A stretch of DNA of 64,000 nt from Conchocele bisecta (taxonomy: Eukaryota > Mollusca > Bivalvia > Lucinida > Thyasiridae): contig CM055268.1 of the NCBI GenBank assembly GCA_029237695.1, positions 53,715,131 through 53,779,130 on the forward strand, read 5' to 3'. The notes below the pieces were generated by a model, which saw only the letters and a list, made by a program, of their open reading frames with translations, was not told the DNA's origin and did no database searches. Of this stretch, positions 21,868 to 33,100 are shown piece after piece. The first letter of the stretch is position 1. Each line of letters opens with the position of its first letter. The translations under genes and the position numbers were made by a program.

Positions 21868-22103
21868 CAACGGATTTTGATGAAATATGGCGCAGCAAAC
21901 GCGTCTTCATGAGCTGCATTTGGTGGTCCAGGGAGTTTGGCACAGACTTATGTCGTTTTTGCGAAGAATCGATTTCCATGTCAGAGACACGGAAATCGAT
22001 TCTTCGCAAAAACGACAGAAGTTTGGGCGAAAATACAAATACCACCAAATGCAGCTTAACAAGACGCGTTTGATGCGTCATATTTCATCAAAATCCGTTA
22101 CGT
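21868..22103. mobile_element. Foldback MITE with ACGGATTTTGATGAAAT ends
   Basis: ACGGATTTTGATGAAATATG pairs with CATATTTCATCAAAATCCGT. The centre, GTCGTTTTTGCGAAGAATCG then CGATTCTTCGCAAAAACGAC, is perfect. Flanking CAACAACAACAACG and CTTGTTGTTGTTGTTAG suggest that the element may be longer (to about 21803 and 22184). Confidence 0.75.
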
Positions 22104-22193
22104 AATACGGACAATATGAAAGAATACGTACTTTGAATCAGATGAATTCTGAAAGTTTCAGTACTTGTTGTTGTTGTTAGTACCACGGTAGGA

Positions 22194-23361
22194 CACAGGT
22201 GGAAGACTCGGACCTATGACACCAAAAAAATGCCTATTAAAAAAAATCCCATTACCCCACCCACTTGGTCTCGTACAGTACTATATGTTAATTCAAGGTG
22301 AGCATAAATAGCGCTATTATAGAAAGAGCCCTCTTTTTTCCGGCTCGCACAAACACAATAAACATCGATTAAATGTATGAAATATGTCTCTGGCAATCGA
22401 TAAAGGTATTAGGTGTGTGAATATACTCACTTCAAAGCGCTGTTTCAAGTATTTATTGAGTTATTCGCGTTTTGATTACCCCATCCAAAGCGAAAGTTGC
22501 GTGTACGAAAGAATCTCACACAGAATCGGAGGCCGTCCGGCTGGATTATCGGTCATATTTGGCCGATAGCTGATCGCCAGCTCAAACTAAAGTCGTGCAC
22601 CATGATCATATACATTAGAGACTCCAACCATACAAAGTTCGTCCAATTGTGATCGTTCGCCGATCTAAAAAACACTTTTTTCTAATTTTATTGACTTTCT
22701 TTCATGATTCGCGTACTATCAGATTATGTCTTCCGGAAACCCTGAAAAGGGAAAGTCCTCGCGTCTATTTTTAGGTTTAACCAATCAGAGATGTTCTTAC
22801 ATAGACGCTTCGGTGGTTGTATTATGGAAGATAGTGCATTGACCCAGTTCCAGATAATGAACGAAATTATAGAAAAAAGTGTTTTTTAGATCGTGCGAAC
22901 GATCACAATTGGACGAACTTTGTATGGTTGGAGTCTCTAATGTATATGATCATGGTGCACGACTTTAGTTTGAGCTGGCGATCAGCTATCGGCCAAATAT
23001 GACCGATAATCCAGCCGGACGGCCTCCGATTCTGTGTGAGATTCTTTCGTACACGCAACTTTCGCTTTGGATGGGGTAATCAAAACGCGAATAACTCAAT
23101 AAATACTTGAAACAGCGATTTGAAGTGAGTATATTCACACACCTAATACCTTTATCGATTGCCAGAGACATATTTCATACATTTAATCGATGTTTATTGT
23201 GTTTGTGCGAGCCGGAAAAAAGAGGGCTCTTTCTGTAATAGCGCTATTTATACTCACCTTGAATTAACGTATAGTACTGTACGAGACCAAGTGGGTGGGG
23301 TAATGGGATTTTTTTTAATAGGCATTTTTTTGGTGTCATAGGTCCGAGTCTTCCACCTGTG
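22194..23361. mobile_element. 1,168-bp non-autonomous transposon with about 485-bp inverted arms and 8-bp target duplication
   Basis: Arms 22194-22680 and 22873-23361 are nearly identical reverse complements, so the 61-codon frames at 22384-22569 and 22986-23171 are the same but for one residue. Ends are CACAGGTGG / CCACCTGTG. The 8-bp repeat CGGTAGGA flanks it at 22186-22193 and 23362-23369. A unique centre of about 190 bp has no gene. Fits a hAT- or MULE-class element moved in trans. Confidence 0.85.
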
Positions 23362-23379
23362 CGGTAGGATACACCTTGA

Positions 23380-23600
23380 TATTGGCAGTCGATTGCAAAT
23401 GAAAAAATAAATAGAGAATAAATAATTGTTTCCTGTTAACCTTTTAAGGAAACATGGTTATCGCCCCTGATATCAAGAGGGGCAATTTATCCTTGATATG
23501 AAAGTATGATAATGGCAATGAAAATGTCCGGTAATGGTAATTGAGTGTTTACTTTGCCCGAAAAATGTCATATCTTAAAGAAATATGAAAACAATATCTC
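23380..23600 (+). repeat. Right part of the interrupted family H repeat
   Basis: AACATGGTTATCGCCCCTGA-TATCA and AATGGTAATTGAGTGTTTAC match 35810-35940 and 41760-41900. Confidence 0.55.
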
Positions 23601-23620
23601 TCCTTATATTACAACCTTGT

Positions 23621-23785
23621 TTAACCCTTAGAATGCAGGAACCGAAAATAGTCGTCTGCTGATAATTCATATTTTGTCTTTTCTCTCAGTAAAAACATGG
23701 TTTGGCAGCATTTTAGAATCATTTCCATTGGAAATGATTCTAAAGTGCTGCGAAACCAAGTTTTTGATGAGAAAAATTGATAAAC
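23621..23785. mobile_element. TTAA-2 MITE, right end lost
   Basis: TTAACCCTTAGAATGCAGGA at the left and a central hairpin, AGAATCATTTCC-ATTGGAAATGATTCT. Right of 23785 the expected CTAAGGGTTAA end is missing. Confidence 0.7.
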
Positions 23786-24063
23786 ACCCATGTGAACTTT
23801 CAAGCTAATGGGCGAAGCAGTTGCAGAGATATAGTATAACGAAAAACTTTAACCAAAAAACTTTAACCAAAATCTTTAACCGAACACACGTACGTACGCC
23901 AAAGTGCCAACTATATCACGCTTTCCGCAAGCGGGCGCGACAAGAACAGAGTGTTTTGCTCAGATCTGCATTGTCGTCCTGGGCTGTTATCAGGGAGTGT
24001 ATGCCGAACAGGTCGCAATTTGTTAAGCTTGGCCGATTTGGGCTTCTATCAGGCGAGTATACG

Positions 24064-24197
24064 TCATACAGACAGCAATTTGCTGAGCTCGGTCGATTTG
24101 TCCTGTAGTTCTGGGCTGTTATCCTGACCAAGAGCTGTGAGATCCTGAGACAATTGCTCAACCACCTTCTCTGGGAGAGACGACAGCTCATCTAGTG
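24064..24197 (-). CDS. ECPAS: ECPAS last exon with stop codon
   Basis: Acceptor ATATTTGCAG, 134 bp to TGA at 24066-24064. Encodes [16 protein letters not shown] and the terminal [17 protein letters not shown]. Downstream 3' UTR bases contain a partial duplication (GCAATTTG...AGCT..G..CGATTTG at 24015-24045 and 24074-24104). No polyadenylation signal could be chosen with confidence. Confidence 0.92.
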
Positions 24198-27100
24198 CTG
24201 CAAATATAAAATATTACGTAATTTATATACCGTAATAACCCTCAATAGTTGGACACAATTTGCTTTGGAAAACCCCTATATGGACACAATTTGCTTTGGG
24301 AAACCCCTATATTTGGGAAACCCCTATATGGACACAATTTGCTTTGGGAAACCCGTATAAAATAGGGGTTTCCCAAAGCAAATTGTATCCCAATATATAG
24401 TATTATTGCGATCAACCAGTACAACCGTATATGACCCTAAATATTGAAACATTCTTTGATTTTGGAAAAAAACATATATTAATATGATTTTTAAAGAATA
24501 ACTTGTGTCCGAATATTTAGGGTTATTATGGTAGCAAGGAAACAAGAAAATGTGGCCTGTTGGCTCCCAAATATCCCCGGTGGCACATTGGAGAAACTCT
24601 GGCAAACGTCTCAACCGAAACTTCTATGTGTTTATGCAGAATTGTGACGCACAGTAGGCGAAGGTCATATTAACGGCAGCATGAATGTGTGGCATTTGTG
24701 CACAAGAATGATGTATTGAAATATTAAAGTAATCCTTTTGGGGATTGAAAAGTCATAACAGAATTGAGAACCTCCAGCAAAATTTTATTGGCCAAAACCA
24801 TATTGAGCTCATCTCAGTCTTGACCATTAAAATTTACCGCTTACGAGCAGGAGAACCGAGTACAAGCTCAGTAGCCGATTTCACCAAAATCGCAAAGCAT
24901 ACTTATCTAGCAAAGTGTACTTTGAGGGAGTAATCATTTATTTTCCCCGAAATGCATTATTTCATATAGAACTACTGACGGCAATTATATTTGATGATTA
25001 AAAGTATGCAGAATTATTATACTGAATTTATTACATTATCACATGCCGTAAGTTACAAAATACGCCAGTCGAAGATGGGCAAGACAGCGAAGATGCAGAA
25101 ATGTGAAGTTGTCACCAAGGCAAGAAACATTAAACTCTAATAATAGCATTATTTCTTCCTCTCATTGTGCTAAACAGGTATACTAATTTAGGTAAAGATG
25201 TGTAAAGTAGAAATTATATAGAATTGGATACAAAAATGTAGAAAAAATGGCTGTCAAAGTTAAAAAGGTGATAATTTTGCTAAAAAATATGTTTTCGGCA
25301 TAAAAACACCAAGGTGCACATTTTCAATATGTGTAGAAGACATATGTATAGTTTCAGATCGATTGACTGAACAGTTTCAGAGGAGTTGTGTACACAAACT
25401 CTGTACCCTATATAGAATTGTATACAAAAATGTAGAAAAAACAGCTATTAAAGTTAAAAAGATGATATTTTCGTTGCAAAATATTTTTTCGGCATAAAAA
25501 CACCAAGGTACACATCTTCAATATGTGTAGAAGACGTGTGTATAGTTTCAGATCGATTGACTGAAAAGTTTCAGAGAAGTTGTCTACACAAACTATGCAG
25601 TTTTTCTGTCCGCTACCCGCCCCGCGGTAAAACATAATACGAACGGTCCTATACAAAATAATAAAATGATCCTTTAATTGAAAATTTCTCCCTCAAAGTG
25701 CACTTAGCAAGATAAGTATACTTTGCAATTTTGGTGAAATATGCTACTGAAAGTGTTATAAGCACAGGCCCGGCAGATCAGACAGCTGGTTCTGTCCACA
25801 GGTTAGAGGTCGACTCACCTTGCAGCTTGGTAACGATGTCCTCCACGACAACCAACGCCTCCGTCCTTATCACAGTATACTTGGGATTGCCTGCAGCATA
25901 GATGGTTTCATTGAAAGTGAAAAGGTTAAATGTGCCAACAACAGCTAAGGTCATAATAGACATGCCATGTGATTTTGTACCTAAGAACATGTGCGATTTT
26001 TCATGAACAGTATTTACAGAAACTGATCTTTTCAGTAAATGACATTGAAAGTTGACGAAATGTTCATGACAAATGCGGAATAATTCCAGCACAGAAATAT
26101 TTACACAATTCCCTAACATTTGATTGGCCCGTAGCAAGTCTCTGTCCAAAATTTATATCCCAGTAAACTCCCAAGCCAAACTACTTTCCGTAACCGTGAG
26201 GTGCAGTTAAAATAATTCTTAAGAAAACGGAAAATAAACACATTTTCTTGATGAATTTATTTCAAATGCTGGAATTATAAGGAATGAATGGCCTTTTTGT
26301 GGAATTTATCGGGGATATAAACTTGGAAAAGTCAGCCCTGAATTAGAATAACCCGACCTGGTGCCAGGTCCATACCACACCAAAGTCACTTGGCCCCTTC
26401 CCCTACAATATGATTACGAATAATCGTAATACTCGCATAAGGGTATAACCAGATTCAACTGTCACATACAAAACATTCGTACAAAATCACATTGTCTCAT
26501 ATGTGACTATGACTAGAGAAATTGGGCTTATGAGATTTCTGCTCAGTCTAGATCATGATCTAGATCAAATAGCACACTCCAAAAAGCCTGATAACGATCT
26601 ATATTGCTTGTTAGAAGCATGACTAGTGCTTTATTGATGGAATGGCGAACAGTGCAGATGATAATCAGACTGTGAGGATGCAGAATGTTACGTGGGAGGG
26701 CGGATTTTTTTAACCCTTTCACCCCTAAGTTACTGGAACGTTTTTTTACGTTAATTTCCGGATCAATTGAATTGTAACAAAATGATTTTCAGACTTGTCA
26801 ATTTATGAAAAGAGTGTATTTTTGTTCTCAAAAATGTGAACATTTCTTGCAAAAAGTGTAGATCCTGATGAGACGGCTCGTCACGAGCCGGCTCATCTGG
26901 ATCTACACTATTTGTAATTACCACTATACGGGCCTGTAGTGTTGAAAGGGTTAATATATATTTTTTGTACGCGATTCTCGTCTCCGAAATTGCCAGTTGC
27001 CAGATGAATTTTGCATGTCAAGTTAACATGTAGTTCACATTATATGTTTCATGAAGTTACAGGGATTTTTCGGACACAGCGTTATCTGAGTACCAAAGTA

Positions 27101-30100
27101 CTTTTTTTGCATGGCCGTATATATGGCAGTTCTTCATCCACGAGCATTCTCTTACAGCCTGATAAAACATTTACACTGTTAGGAGCATGGCCACTGTTAC
27201 ACAAACTGATTGGCGAATAGTAAGGCCCTGATCAGACTACACAGATGCGAATGTTCAGGCTGATCTGGGTTTACATTGGTTGCATGGCTATGGATTCAGA
27301 ATGACGATACACGGTTACCATGGTTACAATTACAAGATTACGATTTGTTTACTATTTCATCCCTAAGTAACTGGAATGAACACTCCCATATAATTTTCCG
27401 GACTATTCAATTTATCAGAAATGGGTATTCACTATTGTTAGAAATCAGAAAATGCCCACAAATTGTGCAGATCCTGAGAAGGCTCATCTGGATCAACACC
27501 GTTTGTAAACAGGTCTGTAGTGTTGACAGATTCAATAAATATGGTATCCTAAATAACTGGAATGGATATTTCATGTTAATTTTCTGACCAATCCAAAAAA
27601 TCCGAAATCACAAAATGATTTTAAGCCTACCGGTAGTCCATTTATGAAAAGGATTTTTTTTTAATAAATAAAAATATGAAAATTAACTTCCAAAAAGTAC
27701 AGATCCTGATGAGACGGCTCATCATGAGCCGGCTCATCTGGATCTACATTGTTTTCAAACATTTTGATAGGTCTGTACTGTTGAAAGGTTTAATGATCTA
27801 TTTCATCACTTTCTGCACATATCCAAGTGCCACTGCCTTTAACGTGTATTGTCTCTATCAGGGTGAACTTGTTAACTGCTGTTGTTATATTGCCGGGGTA
27901 CATATAGTGGCCACCCTGAAACAACTCCACCAAACATGGCTTAGATGAGAAAGACAAGTCTAAGAGAAGTTTGACCACAATATACAAGTTTCAATTGACG
28001 AGGCACATATCCTTGAATACTGCAGATCTCCAGTTAAGGTGCGTAATTTGATCAACTTTGGGGGGAATTTTCTTATTTCTTCACCAAAAATGGAAAGTTG
28101 GGAGTGCTTTAGAATCGTCTCGTTGAGACGATTCTAAAGAACTCCCAACTTACCATTTTTCGTGAAGAACTAAAAAAAATACATTGAATATTTGGTAAAA
28201 TTACGCGTCTTAACTGGAGCTCCGACTATGTCTGGTTGCAGCTTGGATACCTACCTAAACAGGGAGAGAGAGCCGACACCATTTTCTCTAATATCAAGGC
28301 GACTGTTGCTGACCGCGATTCAAACGTAGCTTTGTCCTTCAGATAGACTAGTCTGAAAAATAAACAGAATGTAATCAAAACTAAATTACGGTACCATTCA
28401 TGGTTTTACTTTGATCAAATTGACGACTGGCCGATAAAAAGAATCTTCTAGTACTGTTCCTTCTGCTGCTGGCTTAGAGCAGCGCTCCAGATAAGGTGTG
28501 TATTGGCGTATTTTACGCAATTAATTTAGCTGAATACGCATTGATTATCAAATGTGGGAGTACAAAATATGTACAGCAATGTGAAAATACGCATTGGTTT
28601 TCAAATTGAGTAGTGAAAATAGTGTCACAAAGTTGAAAATTCACTTTAATAGTTGAGCTTCAAAAAGCAAACAGTGAATGCTTAAATTTGTTATATTTTT
28701 TTATCATTTATTCCCTATTTAGTAATGAAGAAAATCAATAATCCACTTGTAAAAGTAAAATACGCAATTATTTTGAAATCAGGGGGTATACCGTAGTACG
28801 CTTTAGAAACAAAGCTTATCTGGAGCTCTGTTAGAGTCTAATATTTTCTGATGGCAGTAAATTTACTTCTATTCAGTTAGTGAATGGTGAACATTTTATA
28901 CATTCATATGCAGGTTTCTATGGGTCTACATTGGTTGCACAAGCTGCCAAGACCCTTCTGTCAGAATGCAGCCCAAATTGTGTACAGGCATCAACATGGT
29001 GTATGTGTGTGATCAACCCAAAGAATGTGGGAAGCAAAAATTGTCGTCTGCTGATAATTCCAGCACAACAATATTTACACAATTCCCTAACATTTGATTG
29101 GTCCATAGCAAGTCTCTGTCCAACATTTATATCCCAGTAAACTCCCACGCCAAACTACTTTCCATAACCGTCAGGCGCAGTTAAAATAATTCTTAAGAAA
29201 ACGGAAAATAAACACATTTTATTGATGAATTTAATTCAAATGCTGGAATTATAAGGAATGAATGGCCTTTTTGTGGAATTTATCAGGGATATAAACTTGG
29301 AAAAGTCGCGGGAATACTGGACGAGGCCTTCCGGCCTTCGTCCAGTATTCCCGCGACTTTTCCAAGTTTATACCCCGATAAATTCCACAAAAAGGCCATT
29401 CATTCCTATATTGTCTTATTTCACAGACCAGTGGGATGGAAATACTATGAAAGTATTTATGATGCCCAAGGCGAGGTTTGAATACACAACCTCCAGGTTG
29501 GAAGTCCGGTGTCCTAACCCCGAGGCCACAACCCATCCCTGTTTTCCTTCTCAATAAAAACATGGTTTATAAGCACTTTAAATATAAAAATATATATATA
29601 AATATTTATGCATGGTTTTCAGTATTTCACCGTGTGTTACTACCTATGTATTAAATATTTATGCATGGTTTTCAGTATTTCACCGTGTGTTACTACCTAT
29701 GTATTAAATATTTATACATGGTTTTCAGTAGGGTTTTCTTTCACCGTGTGTTACTACCTATGTATTAAATATTTATGCATGGTTTTCAGTATTTCACCGT
29801 GTGTTATTACCTATGTATTAAATATTTATGCATGGTTTTCAGTATTTCACCGTGTGTTACTACCTATGTATTAAATCATTTATACATGGTTTTCAGTACT
29901 TTCACGTGTCGTTACTACCTATGTAGTTAAATTAAATATTTAGCATGGTTTTCAGTATTCCTTTCACCGCATGTGTTACTACCTATGTATATATTTATGC
30001 ATGGTTTTCCAGTATGGTTTTCACATGTACTTTACTATTTCATTAAATATTTTATGCATGTCAAGTTTACTACCTATGTATTAAATATTTATACATGGTT

Positions 30101-33100
30101 TTCAGTGTTACTACCTATGTATTAAATATTTATACATGGTTTTCAGTATTTCACCGTGTGTTACTACCTATGTATTAAATATTTATGCATGGTTTTCAGT
30201 ATTTCACTATGTGTTACTACCTATGTATTAAATATTTATACATGGTTTTCAGTATTTCACCATGTGTTACAACCTATGTATTAAATATTTATGCATGTTT
30301 TCAGTATTTCACTCTGTGTTACTACTATGTATTTAATATTTATGCATGGTTTTCAGTAATTTCACCATGTGTTACTACCTATGTTAAATATTTATTTTTA
30401 CATGGTTTTCAGTATTTTCACCTGTGTTTACTACCTATGTATTAAAATATTTATGCATGGTTTTCAGTATTTCACTATGTGTTACTACCTATGTATTAAA
30501 TATTTATACATGGTTTTCAGTATTTCACCGTGTGTTACTACCTATGTATTAAATATTTATGCATGGTTTTCAGTATTTCACTATGTGTTACTACCTATGT
30601 ATTAAATATTTATGCATGGGTTTTTCAGTATTTCACCGGTGTGTTACTACCTATGTTATTAAATATTTATGCATGGTTTTCAGTATTTCACCATGTGTTA
30701 CAACCTATGTATTAAATATTTATGCATGGTTTTCAGTATTTCACCATGTGTTACTACTATTTGTATTAATATTTATGCATGGTTTTCAGTATTTCAACTA
30801 TTGTGTTACTTTACCTATGTAAATATTTATACATGGTTTTTCAGTATTTCACCAGTGTTACTACCTATGTTTAAATTATTTATGCATGGTTTTTTTTTCA
30901 TATTTCACCATGTGTTACTACCTATGAAATATTTAAATGCCATGGTTTTTCAGTATTTTTCACCATGTGTTACTACCTATGTATTAAATATGTATGGAGG
31001 GTTTTCGATTTTCACCCGTGTGTTTTTAATATGTATAAAATTTATTTTTCCATGGTTTTCGTATTTCACTATGTGTTACACCTATGTAAATATTTATGCC
31101 ATGGTTTTTAAGTATTTTACTGTGTTAAACCTATGTAAAATATTTCTGCCATGGTTTTCAGTATTTCATCGTGTGTAAAAACCTATGAATAAATTTTCTG
31201 CATGGTTTTCAGTATTTCACATGTGTTACTACCTGTGTAAATATGATCATGTATGTATGGTTTCCAGTATTTCACCATGTGTACTACCTGTGTAAATATG
31301 ATCATGTATGTATGGTTTCCAGTATTTCACCATGTGTTACTACCTGTGTAATTATGATCATGTAAATGTATGGTTTCCCAGTTATTTCACCATACCTGTA
31401 ATACCTGTGTAAATATGATTTCCATGTATTGTTTGGTTTCCAGTATTTCACCATGTGTACTACCTGTGTAAATATACTATGGTCCATCGTATGGATGGTT
31501 TCCAGTATTTACACATGTGTACTAACCTGTGTAAATATGATCATGTATGATGGTTTCCAGAATATTTTCTTACCATGTGTACTACCTACCTGTGTAAATA
31601 TATATGGTCATGTATGTATGGTTTCCAGTATTTCACCATGTGTTACTACCTGTGTAAATATATATGGTCATGTATGTATGGTTTCCAGTATTTCACCATG
31701 TGTTACTTACTACATGTTTGTAAATTTACCATGATCATGTATGTATTTGGTTTCCAGCCTATTTCACCATATCTTACTACCTGTGTAAATATATATGTCA
31801 TTGTTATGTATGGTTTTCCAGTATGGTTTTCACCATGTGTAATACTGTGTAAATATATACATGTATGTATGGTTTTCCAGTATTTCACCATGTGTTACTA
31901 CCTGTGTAAATATATATGGTCATGTATGTATGGTTTCCAGTATTTCACCATGTGTTACTACCTGTGTAAATATGATCATGTATGTATGGTTTCCAGTATT
32001 TCACCATGTGTACTACTGTGTAAATATGATTCCATGTGTATGGTTTTCCGTATTTCACCATGTGTTAAACTACCTGTGTATATGGTCATGTATGTATGGT
32101 TTCCAGTATCCACCATGTGTTTCTACCTGTGTAAATATTATTTCTGATGTTATGGGTTTCCAGTATTTCACCATGTGTTACTACATGTGTAAATATGATC
32201 ATGTATGTATGGTTTCCAGTATTTCACCATATCTTACTACCTGTGTAAATATATATGGTCATGTATGTATGGTTTCCAGTATTTCACCATGTGTTACTAC
32301 ATGTGTAAATATGACCATGTATGTATGGTTTCCAGTATTTCACCATGTGTTACTACGTAACCTGTGTAAATATGATCATGTATGTATGGTTTCCAGTATT
32401 TCACCATGTGTTACTACCCGTGTAAATATTTATGCATGGTTTCCAGTATTTCACCATGTGTTATTACCCGTTTAAATATTTATGCATGGTTTTCAGTATG
32501 GCCTCCTGTATTCGCCATGGGCTGCTCTGTAAGGACTCACACAATACGCAGCCAATCTTCTCCATGTAGTCATCTGTGGGAGAAACAATTCATACATCAT
32601 GTCAATTCTTACAATGCTCGAATAATTTCATTGAGTGATTGGGATTTTAAGGCCGTTCAACAGCAATATCAAATGTGGCTGTGACTGGAGAAATTAGGTT
32701 TATGGGACTTGTGATCAGTATAGCTTCTGATTAAATAATACACAGTTGTAGCCTGATAATGATCTACATGTCTTGTTAAAAGCATGACGGGTGTTACGGA
32801 ATGGTGACAAGTGCAGATCCTGATCAGACTGCGCGGATGCGCAGGCTGATCTGAATCTACACTGGTCGCATAGCGCATTAGCCCCATTTCTCCAGCGACA
32901 GCCACATATACAGAGGTTAATGCACCTGTTTGGAGGAAGTACCAAACATTCAGCACCGACGTTACAATTACACTGAAATACAGTCTCCTTATCTGCTGCC
33001 AGGCACCAGATCACTTGGCCCCAGGTGTGAATGCCAGTAAGATTTTGTTTTTAAGATATGAATCTTAACCCATTACATTCGGAATACACCTTTATGGGTA

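Noticed and set aside
22384..23171. Two identical 61-codon frames on opposite strands
   Set aside because: They are the two inverted arms of the 22194-23361 element; identity follows from the repeat.
29608..32475. Open frames of up to about 200 codons with repeated [17 protein letters not shown] text
   Set aside because: They are the minisatellite read in plus-strand frames. Their length comes from the lack of stops in the unit, not from selection.
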